From the NCBI RefSeq assembly GCF_003112455.1, contig NZ_BDQX01000077.1:1-50567 (forward strand): a DNA stretch of 50,567 nt, in the 5' to 3' direction. The translations under genes were made by a program, and so were the position numbers. This document shows, piece by piece, positions 8,601 to 16,484 of this stretch. Below the pieces are notes generated by a model that saw nothing but the letters and a program-made list of their open reading frames with translations, was not told where the DNA came from and made no database searches. Within the stretch, counting starts at the first letter, position 1. The number at the start of each line of letters is the position of its first letter. The DNA comes from Paenibacillus agaridevorans. GTDB taxonomy: Bacteria; Bacillota; Bacilli; Paenibacillales; Paenibacillaceae.

Positions 8601-8734
8601 CCCCCCTATAAACGAAAAGGTTGTTGATTCGAATGTTATTATTTTCCAGGTTATGCAAGTGCAAGCCCCCAATCCCGTAATCTCAACAAATAAATGATTT
8701 GATTGAGATTTTGCAAGTATAGGGGGAAGCAAAA
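8601..8734 (+). promoter_or_regulatory. Candidate translational attenuator: anti-SD, leader peptide and hairpin before the exporter gene
   Basis: CCCCCTATA at 8602-8610 is exactly complementary to TATAGGGGG at 8718-8726, which contains the exporter's ribosome binding site. Between them is a 15-codon frame (8633-8680, MLLFSRLCKCKPPIP) with AAAAGG upstream, and a strong hairpin (AATCTCAA...TTGAGATT, 8679-8710) that begins at its stop codon. A second C-run at 8666-8670 inside the leader frame could also pair with the G-run. This arrangement resembles leaders of drug-inducible resistance genes, where a stalled ribosome frees the ribosome binding site. No experiment supports it here. Confidence 0.45.
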
Positions 8735-9952
8735 GTGTTACGAAAAATCTCAGCACCATCATTATTGTTGTTAATCGTATTGGTAGGATTTCCGCAAATA
8801 AGTGAAACGATCTATACGCCGTCACTGCCTGATATTGCGGAGCAGTTGCAAGTCAGCGGCAATCGTATTCAATTAACATTAAGTATCTATTTTCTCGGCT
8901 TTGCCGTAGGCGTATTTTTCTGGGGCAGATTATCCGATCTAATTGGCCGCAGACCTTCTCTTTTGTGGGGGATTGCTGTCTATGGAATCGGAAGCCTTGG
9001 CTGTTATTTCTCGCCGTCTTCAGAATGGTTGCTTGTTAGCCGTTTTATTCAAGCGTTTGGGGCAAGTACAGGCTCTGTTGTGACACAGACCATTTTGCGG
9101 GAGAGCATTCCGGATGACAAGCGACATGGCATGTTTGCCCAAATTTCTGCCGCACTCGCCTTCACTCCGGCTATTGGACCATTGCTGGGCGGATGGATAG
9201 ATCAATGGCTCGGATTCCGTGCTGTCTTTATGACCTTAATTGTGATTAGTGTTGCCATATTCGCCTATACGTGGACCTCTTTGCAGGAAACGCGAGATGC
9301 AGCTTCGATTACAAAGACTAGCTCCTTTGCGGTAGCTCGTAAAATGCTTACAGATGGCCGCATCTGGGCATTCGGCTTTTTGATTGGCGCAATGAACGGG
9401 ATTCTTTTTAGCTATTATGCCGAGGCCCCTTTTATTTTTATTGACTTCTTCGGACTGGAGCCTGGCTGGTTTGGGTTGCTTGGCATTTGTGTGGCCTTGT
9501 CGTCTATTATGGGCGCCATGCTGTCCAAGAAGCTTCTAAGTCGGCTAACCGCTGAAAAAATTATTGTTTGGGGCTGCCTTACAGCTTCAGCCGGGGCTTT
9601 GATATTAGTGGCCCTCGTTTTGATCGGACTTCAGTCCAGTACAATCTCGATGGCCTTCTTCGTTGCCTGCCTCTTTATTTTGCTGCTCGGCGTCGGTATG
9701 GCGATTCCGAATTGCCTAAGCCTGGCTCTTGTTCAGTATAAGGATGTGGTCGGCACTGCAGGAGCGGTATTCGGGCTGGGCTACTATTTACTTGTCAGCC
9801 TGATTACGAGCGGTATGAGCTATTTGCATAACGATTCTTTGCTTACGATGCCGCTTTATTTTCTCTGTCTGGCCATTGTAATGATCTTGGTCAGCAAAGC
9901 TCTGCTTAGCAGAAGCACGGTAGGAGAGAGCCTTCAAACGAAGCGATCATAA
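8735..9952 (+). CDS. Bcr/CflA-type multidrug exporter (major facilitator superfamily)
   Basis: The 405-residue protein has twelve predicted membrane helices. It carries the family motifs YTPSLPDIAEQL in helix 1, GRLSDLIGRRP between helices 2 and 3 (motif A), and ALAFTPAIGPLLGGWI in helix 5 (motif C of drug-proton antiporters). These match Bcr/CflA exporters, which expel drugs such as bicyclomycin, chloramphenicol or sulfonamides by proton antiport. The start is GTG at 8735 after AGGGGGAAGC. The G-rich binding site is part of a possible regulatory leader. It is followed at once by a good terminator, so it is a single-gene unit. The actual substrate is unknown. Confidence 0.92.
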   Translation: MLRKISAPSLLLLIVLVGFPQISETIYTPSLPDIAEQLQVSGNRIQLTLSIYFLGFAVGVFFWGRLSDLIGRRPSLLWGIAVYGIGSLGCYFSPSSEWLLVSRFIQAFGASTGSVVTQTILRESIPDDKRHGMFAQISAALAFTPAIGPLLGGWIDQWLGFRAVFMTLIVISVAIFAYTWTSLQETRDAASITKTSSFAVARKMLTDGRIWAFGFLIGAMNGILFSYYAEAPFIFIDFFGLEPGWFGLLGICVALSSIMGAMLSKKLLSRLTAEKIIVWGCLTASAGALILVALVLIGLQSSTISMAFFVACLFILLLGVGMAIPNCLSLALVQYKDVVGTAGAVFGLGYYLLVSLITSGMSYLHNDSLLTMPLYFLCLAIVMILVSKALLSRSTVGESLQTKRS

Positions 9953-9958
9953 GATTTT

Positions 9959-9989
9959 GGAGCTGGCCTAACTAGGTCAGCTCCTTTTT
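9959..9989 (+). terminator. Rho-independent terminator of the exporter gene
   Basis: GGAGCTGGCCT and AGGTCAGCTCC form an 11-bp stem with one G-U pair and a four-base loop, followed by TTTTT. It begins seven bases after the stop codon. Confidence 0.85.
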
Positions 9990-10080
9990 GCTAGAGAGGG
10001 CTCCGAGTGTGTCGAGTATTTGCGCTTCCTCCTGCAAATATAGCATTACTTCGTCAATCTTCAGTTCGATTTTCAGCTTC

Positions 10081-10110
10081 ACCACTATTTGTGATACGGT
10101 TCTCTTATTA
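10081..10110 (+). repeat. REP-like intergenic repeat, copy 1 (partial core)
   Basis: The core ATTTGTGATACGGTTCTCTTAT matches the dispersed family described under 35936-36030. It lies in the gene-free stretch 9990-10261, which holds two copies of this element and nothing gene-like. Confidence 0.6.
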
Positions 10111-10160
10111 GCTTGCTTATGTAGTAACTATCTAATACAATTTCATGTCTAACTCTGTTT

Positions 10161-10220
10161 ACCATCACTTGTGGTAAGGCTCACCGTATCACTCTAACGG
10201 CGAATTTTAGGGCACCCAAC
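10161..10220 (+). repeat. REP-like intergenic repeat, copy 2
   Basis: CACTTGTGGTAAGGCTCACCG followed by TATCAC forms an imperfect hairpin (GTGGTA pairing with TATCAC). It is followed by CTAACGGCGAATTTTAGGGC, the same downstream block as other copies. It reads in the plus direction. Confidence 0.7.
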
Positions 10221-10261
10221 AGTAGCAGATGTCCCTCTTGAAGAAGCAAAACGATAAAATG

Positions 10262-10300
10262 AAATAAGGTGACAGCGGTTGATTACCGTCGTCACCTTGC
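10262..10300 (-). terminator. Probable terminator of the ene-reductase operon
   Basis: AAGGTGAC...GTCACCTT (10266-10298) forms an 8-bp stem extended by GGT/ACC. On the minus strand the stem is followed by ATTTCATTTTAT, a U-rich tail. It lies about 60 bases after the OYE-gene stop. Confidence 0.55.
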
Positions 10301-10360
10301 TACCGAGGACTTTTTCAATGTCTACAACATTAGAGATTGCCTTGCCTTGCTTAGCTACTC

Positions 10361-11443
10361 TCATCCGTTCTGAGATTTTAATTCTTTCATCGTTGGATAA
10401 TCCGTATAACCCTCGCTTCCGTTACCAAAGTACAAAGTTACGCGGTCTGCCTCATTCAAAGGAAAACCTACTTTAAGACGTTCGACGAAGTCCGGATTAG
10501 CTAATGACCATACCCCGACCGGTACCACATCCGCAAGGCCATTATCCAGATCGACGCTAAGGTCTTCAAGTGCTCGCCCGGCCCGATTGACTAATAGCGG
10601 ATTGGGCCATAGGGAACGGATCTCCCGAAGTAGCGCCTCGTTGCCGAGATGCATGACATGAAGGTAAGCCAGATCCAATTGGGCTAATTGTTTGACCAGA
10701 TAACGATACACTTCAGAACCTTGCTCTCCTTCATCAATGCCTCCAAGCGTTGTTCCCGGGGAGATCCGGAAACCTGTTCGGTCTGCCCCGATCTCTTCAA
10801 CGATAGCCTTGGTTACTTCTATCGCGAAACGAGCGCGATTCTCGACGGAGCCGCCGTATGAATCCGTTCGCCTATTCGAATTCTCGCTGAGAAATTGATT
10901 GATGAGATAACCGTTGGCTCCGTGAATTTCGACGCCGTCCGCACCGGCTTCAACCGCTGCCGCAGCTGCCCGGCGGAAGTCTTCAATTGTCGCTTGAATG
11001 TCAGCTTCGCTTAACTCGCGCGGAACGGGGACATCCTGCATCCCTTTAGCCGTAAACATCTGCGCAGCGGGGGCGATAGCCGATGGCGCAACAGGCTGGC
11101 GATGATGCGGCGTATTGTCGGGATGCGACATACGACCGACATGCATTAGCTGGATAAACATAAACCCGCCTGCTTCATGCACCGCATCCGTTACCTTTCT
11201 CCACCCTTCAATATGCTTATCCGTATAGATGCCAGGTGATCCTAAATAACCTTGACCATCATCGGAAGGCTGCGTGCCTTCCGTAATAAGAAGTCCCATA
11301 GATGCTCTTTGGGCATAATAAAGGGAAGTTAGTTCTCCCGGAGTCCCATCCTCTTGCGCTCTGCTGCGTGTCATGGGCGCCATCGCCAAGCGATTAGACA
11401 ATTCCATTCTTCCGAGTCTTGTTTTACTCCATAATTTATTCAT
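10361..11443 (-). CDS. Old Yellow Enzyme family ene-reductase (NemA-like)
   Basis: The 360-residue protein is a complete FMN-dependent TIM-barrel reductase. It has RLAMAPMTRSRA near the N-terminus and EIHGANGYLINQFLS, in which H174 and N177 are the substrate-binding pair. It also has the family block RTDSYGGSVENRARF and the FMN-phosphate region ending LANPDFVERL. Such enzymes use NAD(P)H to reduce the double bond of alpha,beta-unsaturated carbonyls, maleimides and nitro compounds. AGAGGAGC precedes the ATG. It is the last gene of the TetR-controlled operon (24 bp after the SDR gene), which fits removal of reactive electrophiles. Confidence 0.95.
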   Translation of the reverse strand: MNKLWSKTRLGRMELSNRLAMAPMTRSRAQEDGTPGELTSLYYAQRASMGLLITEGTQPSDDGQGYLGSPGIYTDKHIEGWRKVTDAVHEAGGFMFIQLMHVGRMSHPDNTPHHRQPVAPSAIAPAAQMFTAKGMQDVPVPRELSEADIQATIEDFRRAAAAAVEAGADGVEIHGANGYLINQFLSENSNRRTDSYGGSVENRARFAIEVTKAIVEEIGADRTGFRISPGTTLGGIDEGEQGSEVYRYLVKQLAQLDLAYLHVMHLGNEALLREIRSLWPNPLLVNRAGRALEDLSVDLDNGLADVVPVGVWSLANPDFVERLKVGFPLNEADRVTLYFGNGSEGYTDYPTMKELKSQNG

Positions 11444-11467
11444 TTAATAAGCTCCTCTCGTGTTGTG

Positions 11468-12166
11468 TTATGCCAAATTCGGATAAATCGCAGCTACACC
11501 GCCGGCCAACCCGCTTTGGATCATGCGGCTCGAATCATCGGCAAGAATCTCAAAGCTTCCGGATTCGATTCCATCAATAGCGATTTTTGCGATCTCCGCA
11601 GGGTTGGACTTAGGAGCATTAACGCTTGAGGTCATATCTGTCTCCATGTATCCAACATGCAGGCCGGCCACTCGAATATTCCGAGGATACAGACTAATAC
11701 GCAGATCGTTCGTCAGTGCCCACTCTGCCGCCTTCGCAGCCGAATATGCTCCTATGCTTCCCGTACTTAACCAAGATAAGGCGGAGAGAATATTCAGAAT
11801 GGACCCTCCCCCGTTATTCGCAAGGATAGGTGCGAAAGACCGAATCATGGATAGGGTGCCGAAAAAGTGCGTATTGAATTCCAGATGGATGTGATCGAGA
11901 TCGCCGTCAAACAAGGAAGCGCCTGTTGATACTCCTGCATTGTTAATCAGAATCGTTACATCTTTCGCGGTAGCAGCAGCTTCAGCTACTTCTTGAGGGT
12001 TAGTGATATCCAGTTTGACTGGAATTGCGCCTGGGATGTCAATGGACTCCGGATTTCTAGCCGCGGCATAAACCTTAGCTCCTCTAGATACAAGTTCAAG
12101 AGCCAGATGACGGCCAAAACCTCGGTTCGCGCCGGTGATAAAGGCAACTTGTTCAGAAATTTTCAT
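11468..12166 (-). CDS. Short-chain dehydrogenase/reductase
   Basis: The 232-residue protein is a classical SDR: the cofactor motif TGANRGFG at residues 11-18, NNAG at 75-78, and catalytic Ser128, Tyr141 and Lys145 in SALSWLS...YSAAK. The arginine after the first strand of the motif hints at NADPH preference. AAGGAGCG lies before the ATG at 12166. It sits between an MDR reductase and the ene-reductase on the same strand with gaps of 24-40 bp. So it probably reduces a carbonyl in the same detoxification operon. Substrate unknown. Confidence 0.93.
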   Translation of the reverse strand: MKISEQVAFITGANRGFGRHLALELVSRGAKVYAAARNPESIDIPGAIPVKLDITNPQEVAEAAATAKDVTILINNAGVSTGASLFDGDLDHIHLEFNTHFFGTLSMIRSFAPILANNGGGSILNILSALSWLSTGSIGAYSAAKAAEWALTNDLRISLYPRNIRVAGLHVGYMETDMTSSVNAPKSNPAEIAKIAIDGIESGSFEILADDSSRMIQSGLAGGVAAIYPNLA

Positions 12167-12206
12167 GATTACTCGCTCCTTAGCATGGTTTGTTTTAAAG
12201 TGGCGA

Positions 12207-13217
12207 TTACTTGATTTTTACGATGATCTTCCCTTTTGCTCTGCCCGATTCGGAGTGCTCAATCGCTTTCTGGGTGTCTTCAAAAGGATAAATTCGATCA
12301 ATAACGGGCTTTATTTCATCGGATTCGATCCATTCGGTAAGGATCTCCAATTGTTTGCCGCTTGGTTTCATAAACAGGAAGCTGTACTTGACCTTATATA
12401 TTTTCTCTATTTTGGTAATCTTCCGTGCAACCAATCGAAATAGATTCATTTTGACGAAGCCGGCCCTCTCCTCTTCTCCGAAGCGCGCATTGGGCGGCCC
12501 TACGATGGATACGATTTGACCTTGCTTTTTGACAACTTTAAAGGCCTTCTCTAAAGTCTCTCCGCCTTTGGTATCGAAAACGGCATCATAACCTTGTAAC
12601 AGCGTATCGAATTGTTCTGTTTTGTAATTGATGATTCGATCGGCTCCAAGCGACTCGACCAATTTGGCTCCAGCTTCGCTTGTCGTTGTTGCGACATAAA
12701 GTCCCATCGCTTTGGCAAGTTGGATAGCAAAAGTACCGACTCCGCCGGAACCAGCTTGAATCAATACCTTCTGTCCGGCCTTTAGTTTCAATTTTTCATG
12801 CAATACTTGATAGGAGGTAAGCCCGACCAACGGAATGGACGCCGCTTCCTCAAAGTTAAGGTTGCGAGGCTTGAGCGCGATATCGTCTTCATTCACGGAG
12901 ATATATTCAGCGAAGGCTCCGCCCTTGCTTGGTCGTCCGTATACTTCATCGCCGACCTTGAACTTTCTAACCTTCCGTCCCGCTTGAATGACCATGCCTG
13001 CAAAATCATATCCTAATACATGAGGCATATCGATTTTCTGCAGGATGCGTACTTTACCGTCCCTCACCAGAAGATCGAGAGGGTTCACGCTGGCCGCATG
13101 GATTTCCACCAGCACATCGTGATCGCCTACTGCGGGCATTGGAATTTCAGTTGATCTGAACGGGAATTTCCCGTATTTGTCCATTACCATAACTCTCATC
13201 TTTTCTTGTTTAGACAT
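12207..13217 (-). CDS. NADPH-dependent MDR reductase (zinc-independent), TetR-linked copy
   Basis: The 336-residue protein has the GroES-like N-terminal half (VLGYDFAGMVIQAGRKV, KVGDEVYGRP) and the cofactor motif AGSGGVGTFAIQLAKAMG. It lacks the zinc ligands of alcohol dehydrogenases, as in quinone reductase/alkenal reductase members. AAGGAGG precedes the ATG. It is the first structural gene after the TetR regulator, with an operator-like palindrome 35 bases upstream. It is closely similar along its whole length to the product at 34312-35322, including the unusual C-terminal block YxFLFMKPxGxQL, so the two are paralogs under different regulators. Confidence 0.93.
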   Translation of the reverse strand: MSKQEKMRVMVMDKYGKFPFRSTEIPMPAVGDHDVLVEIHAASVNPLDLLVRDGKVRILQKIDMPHVLGYDFAGMVIQAGRKVRKFKVGDEVYGRPSKGGAFAEYISVNEDDIALKPRNLNFEEAASIPLVGLTSYQVLHEKLKLKAGQKVLIQAGSGGVGTFAIQLAKAMGLYVATTTSEAGAKLVESLGADRIINYKTEQFDTLLQGYDAVFDTKGGETLEKAFKVVKKQGQIVSIVGPPNARFGEEERAGFVKMNLFRLVARKITKIEKIYKVKYSFLFMKPSGKQLEILTEWIESDEIKPVIDRIYPFEDTQKAIEHSESGRAKGKIIVKIK

Positions 13218-13251
13218 TGACTGGTTCCTCCTTTTTAGTTTCGGTTCCCTT

Positions 13252-13268
13252 TTGAGAACGATCGTTCT
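13252..13268. promoter_or_regulatory. Candidate TetR operator upstream of the reductase operon
   Basis: AGAACGATCGTTCT (13255-13268) is a perfect 14-base palindrome between the TetR gene and the reductase operon. Its left part, TTGAGAACGATC, recurs upstream of the TetR gene itself. Confidence 0.7.
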
Positions 13269-13289
13269 AATTAAATTAAAAAAAAGCCA

Positions 13290-13868
13290 TCACCTCTCTA
13301 AAAGTTTCATAGATGTATGTGCGATACGGTGAAGTTTTTCTTTGGCAACCGACATTCTTGCCATTGCCCTTAAACCAACCCATACATTATGCAGGTATTC
13401 CGCCAATTCTCCGGCATGGTAATCCGTGGTGAATTCGCCGTCCCGCTGCCCCCAGAGAATAATTTCCTTGAGTTGCTGCTCTGCTATTGTAAACGCCTGA
13501 ATGAGCTTGGCATCAACATCGGCATCGCGTACTGCCAATTCTACTGCGGAATTCACCATTAAACAGCCGGAAGGCGAGTCTGCTTGTCCATCAATCATGA
13601 AGCCAAATATAAATTGAAGAGCTTCCGTTGCAGTCTTGGAACGTTTAATTCCAGATTCAAGCTCAGCATTGATTTTCTCGCTAAAACGATCCATCGCTTT
13701 TAGAAACAACATATGTTTGTCTCCAAATGTGTCATACAAGCTTCTTCGATGGATTCCCATGCGCTCGACCAGATCGGTCATGGACGTCTTCTCGTAACCC
13801 TGTTCCCAGAAGAGTCTCATCGCTTTATCCAATACCGCGTTCTCTTCAAACTCCTTACTTCTCGCCAT
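13290..13868 (-). CDS. TetR/AcrR-family repressor
   Basis: The 192-residue product has an N-terminal helix-turn-helix of the TetR type: AVLDKAMRLFWEQGYEKTSM followed by LVERMGIHRRSLYDTFGDK. A helical ligand-binding domain with the TetR_C-type segment SPSGCLMVNSAVELA follows. I choose the ATG at 13868 rather than the one at 13874, because GGAGGGAG abuts the first and is well spaced for the second. It lies directly upstream of the MDR/SDR/ene-reductase genes in the same direction. Matching half-sites upstream of it and of the operon suggest it represses both. Regulators of this subgroup respond to quinones or reactive carbonyls; the inducer here is unknown. Confidence 0.93.
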   Translation of the reverse strand: MARSKEFEENAVLDKAMRLFWEQGYEKTSMTDLVERMGIHRRSLYDTFGDKHMLFLKAMDRFSEKINAELESGIKRSKTATEALQFIFGFMIDGQADSPSGCLMVNSAVELAVRDADVDAKLIQAFTIAEQQLKEIILWGQRDGEFTTDYHAGELAEYLHNVWVGLRAMARMSVAKEKLHRIAHTSMKLLER

Positions 13869-13900
13869 TTTCATCTCCCTCCAGTCATCAATATAGCATA

Positions 13901-13915
13901 TTGAGAACGATCAGT
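13901..13915. promoter_or_regulatory. Candidate TetR operator upstream of its own gene
   Basis: TTGAGAACGATC (13901-13912) repeats the first twelve bases of the site at 13252 and lies about 33 bases before the chosen TetR start, where autoregulation would act. The right arm is only partly conserved. Confidence 0.6.
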
Positions 13916-14021
13916 AAAGAATTGGGGGTTACCTTATCTTTCCGATGCATCACTAATCATACCCCTTGCACTCTCAGGATAATTCTGGTTACATATTTCC
14001 AAATTTGGTTTTCTCAGAAAA

Positions 14022-14110
14022 TTCGCCGTCACTTATCATAAGGTTCACCTTCAACACCCTAACTGCGAAAAATTTCGCCGTCACTTATGGTGTGGTTCAC
14101 CATAAGGCAC
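14022..14110 (+). repeat. REP-like intergenic repeat, tandem dimer (copies 3 and 4)
   Basis: Two units begin CGCCGTCACTTAT at 14024 and 14076, a 52-bp period. The second has a perfect hairpin, CTTATGGTG-TGGTT-CACCATAAG. The stretch TTCAACACCCTAACTGCGAA, and the bases following it into the second unit, are shared exactly with the dimer at 35938. It fills most of the gap between the TetR gene and the next reductase. Confidence 0.85.
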
Positions 14111-14164
14111 CCGATAGTGGGGTGCCCTTCGTAGATCCTATTGATATCGTGGAAGCTTGGTGGC

Positions 14165-15148
14165 TTAGAAATCATCTATAATATTCTGCCGAACGTTTAA
14201 AACCACGTTGCCTTTTTTATGGCCCTGCTCCACGTAGCGGTGAGCTTCCGCCGCTTGCTCCAGCGAATAACGGCGGTCAACGACCGAACGCAACGTGCCG
14301 GCCTCGATCAGTTCCTTCAAGTAAATCAAGTCTTCGGCGCTTTCCTTCATTGTTTCGCCAATCACCTTCTTGCTGCTCGTCAAGTTGATCCATAAACCTT
14401 GAACGATTAGCAATGGGCTTACTTGGACCGCTTGCAAGTAGAACCCTCCAGGTGTCAGAAGCTTGATGCAAACCTTGAATGGACTCTTCCCAACCGTATC
14501 GAAAATAATATCGTAAGCCGGACCGCCATCCGAAAACCGTTCTTTCGTATAATCGATCATACAATCGGCACCGAGCGATCTTACTAACTCCACATTCGAT
14601 GTGCTGCATACTCCGGTCACTTCCGCGCCGAAATGCTTGGCCAGCTGCACCGCATATGTCCCGACGCTGCCTGAAGCGCCATAGACGAGCACTCTGCTGC
14701 CGCGCCGGATGTTGCCCTTCCGGAGAAAATGCAAGGCCGTACAGGCGCCGACCGGAACCGCGGCAGCCTCCTCGAACGTCATGTTCACCGGCATCGGTGC
14801 GACACTTCCCGTCTCCGGCAGGCATTTGTATTCGGCGTACGCACCGAAACTGGCACCACAGGCGGCATACACGGCATCTCCTGGCTTGAATCGAGTAACG
14901 CTTCTGCCCGTCGATTCGACTACGCCGGCTAATTCGAATCCAAGAATCTTGATTCGTTTCGGTCTCCATAAACCGTTGAACAGCCGTGCCAGGAAAGGAT
15001 CTGCCTTACGTAATCGCCAATCCCCCGCAGCGGCAGTTGCCGCATAAACCTTAATCAGGATCTCGTCGTCTTGCGTTACCGGCTTGGCGACCTCCCGCAG
15101 CTGCAAGACATCCGGTGGCCCATACCGCTCGTATACGATTGCTTTCAT
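14165..15148 (-). CDS. NAD(P)H-dependent MDR reductase / quinone oxidoreductase-like
   Basis: The 327-residue protein has the MDR fold: [33 protein letters not shown] in the GroES-like half, and [20 protein letters not shown] as cofactor motif. No zinc-binding cysteine cluster is present. The segment [21 protein letters not shown] is typical of a large subgroup of bacterial zinc-independent reductases. GGAGGGAT lies before the ATG. It is separated from its neighbours and has no adjacent regulator gene. It is one of four zinc-independent MDR reductases in the first 36 kb, one of them broken. Confidence 0.92.
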   Translation of the reverse strand: MKAIVYERYGPPDVLQLREVAKPVTQDDEILIKVYAATAAAGDWRLRKADPFLARLFNGLWRPKRIKILGFELAGVVESTGRSVTRFKPGDAVYAACGASFGAYAEYKCLPETGSVAPMPVNMTFEEAAAVPVGACTALHFLRKGNIRRGSRVLVYGASGSVGTYAVQLAKHFGAEVTGVCSTSNVELVRSLGADCMIDYTKERFSDGGPAYDIIFDTVGKSPFKVCIKLLTPGGFYLQAVQVSPLLIVQGLWINLTSSKKVIGETMKESAEDLIYLKELIEAGTLRSVVDRRYSLEQAAEAHRYVEQGHKKGNVVLNVRQNIIDDF

Positions 15149-15258
15149 CCCTATCCCTCCATTTCTACGGTCCCAGTTCCGCGCGGGTGTAATGCATTTT
15201 TCCTTTTATCTTTTTGTTTCTTCGAGTTGTTACGAGCGCGACCTCTTTTATTCTCATA

Positions 15259-15959
15259 TCAGGCTTTCTCACGCCGTTTGGACCAGACCGAGTACCCCAA
15301 CCAAGCCAGACCCAACCCTACCGGCACCGCCAGTATCCGATCATACGGGTGGTGGATCAGCGAAGACAGCGGGAGGGGCAGAAGGGTCCCAATGGTAAGC
15401 AGACCGGCAGCCCAGCGCGACAGATGCCTGCTCGGAGCGTAGCGATGCCGAACAGCAGCCCGCCGAGCAAATACAAGCCCCCTGTTACCGAATAGATCGT
15501 TTCGAGGAAGCCGACATTGATATCGCCGACATTGCCGCTTGGAATTCCCAACATGCCCTCGACAAAGGTTGGCGATTCGGCAGCGAGCGGTGGCGAGACA
15601 AAGGCTTCGATGAATTGAAAAGCCATTGTGAGCGCATAGAAGATGCTCAACAGGAGATAACCGGCCAAACCGAGCCAACCGGCCTTCTCCACTTGCCTTG
15701 CGTAGATCCCCGTTACGCCGAGCATGCCCAGAAAGCACATGGCGACGCCCAAGTAGTGAACAATGGCCCATCGACCGGTGTTGACTGACGAAAGAATATC
15801 GGCAGGATGGATCATCTGAACGACAATAAACAGGATCCCTGCCAGCATAGCGGCTATACCTGCGAAACGGATAAGATTCGGGGCTGTAATAGCGGCTCGC
15901 CGATTGGTTTGCGTATGCTCGCTACCCTTTAGAACTGCGGTAGGTTGATTCGTTGTCAT
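15259..15959 (-). pseudogene. Multi-pass membrane protein, frameshifted near its C-terminus
   Basis: The frame from ATG 15959 (AAAGGAGA upstream) encodes about five membrane helices, including FAGIAAMLAGILFIVVQMI, LGVAMCFLGMLGVTGIY and LGLAGYLLLSIFYALTMAF, up to GGLLFGIATLRAG. Around 15422-15426 the sensible sequence jumps to another frame that continues LSRWAAGLLTIGTLLPLP and ends KRREKA at 15259. A single lost base would explain it, so the gene is recently broken or carries a sequencing error. It overlaps the end of the small gene upstream by 38 bases, which suggests translational coupling. I do not recognise the family. Confidence 0.75.
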
Positions 15960-16269
15960 AGGTTTGTCTCCTTTTTTTCGAATGATTAGGATATTTGTTC
16001 TCGTTGCTATTCGGACCATTCGCCTGATTGGGATCAAGCTGGAGGACCGAGACCAAAGGCAAGCCGAGATCGCGAACTTTCCTGAGCACGCCGTGCAATG
16101 CGGGCTGATCGACCACTTGAACAGTGAGGATGGTTGTTCCGTCGCTTTCGTGGGTGAGGCTTAGCCCCTCGAACCTATAAATCCACCGGTCATCAAGGTG
16201 GCCCTTGAGTCGAATTTCATACAGATCGGGGTTGTGATGTTCCTCTGTTGAACCGTGTGTTTCACTCAT
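15922..16269 (-). CDS. Small conserved protein of unknown function beside the LuxR regulator
   Basis: From ATG 16269 the product is about 115 residues. Its core, YEIRLKGHLDDRWIYRFEGL followed by SLTHESDGTTILTVQVVDQPALHG and VLRKVRDLGLPLVSVLQLD, is a compact conserved domain I recall from many Chloroflexi, Actinobacteria and Firmicutes, without a known function. The long charged tail after residue 85 runs through the ribosome binding site of the next gene. It may be a frame extension rather than functional sequence. A TTG at 16311 would add 14 basic residues; the ATG is preferred. It commonly occurs upstream of small membrane-protein genes like the one here. Confidence 0.7.
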   Translation of the reverse strand: MSETHGSTEEHHNPDLYEIRLKGHLDDRWIYRFEGLSLTHESDGTTILTVQVVDQPALHGVLRKVRDLGLPLVSVLQLDPNQANGPNSNENKYPNHSKKRRQTYDNESTYRSSKG

Positions 16270-16367
16270 TTTTGACCGCCGCCGCCTTCCTTGCTTCTTC
16301 ACGTAGACCAATGAGGTGGAATTGTTCCTTGCATAATTAAAAATACACGTACATAGGGTGAGACCGC

Positions 16368-16404
16368 ATCACCACATGTGGTGAGTGACGTGGTGATTTT
16401 TTCA
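16368..16404. promoter_or_regulatory. Palindromic element upstream of the small gene
   Basis: TCACCACATGTGGTGA (16369-16384) is a perfect 16-base palindrome. A further GTGGTGAT at 16390-16397 can instead pair with ATCACCAC to make an outer hairpin followed by TTTTTT. It may be an operator for the LuxR regulator encoded next to it, or a plus-strand terminator. No plus-strand gene precedes it. Confidence 0.45.
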
Positions 16405-16423
16405 ACAAGGGACTTGCTGAAAA

Positions 16424-16456
16424 TAAAAAAACGCCCGGCAATTGTGCCAGGGCGTG
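16424..16456 (-). terminator. Rho-independent terminator of the LuxR gene
   Basis: On the minus strand ACGCCC-TGGCA and TGCC-GGGCGT form a GC-rich stem with one bulged base, followed by TTTTTTTATTTT. It begins about 30 bases after the regulator's stop. Confidence 0.9.
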
Positions 16457-16484
16457 GGGGGATGAACTATTCAACTATTCAAGC

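Noticed and set aside
15259..15771. Independent 170-residue gene in the second frame
   Set aside because: Only its last 55 codons are sensible and they complete the membrane protein of the other frame; the earlier part is out-of-frame translation of that gene.
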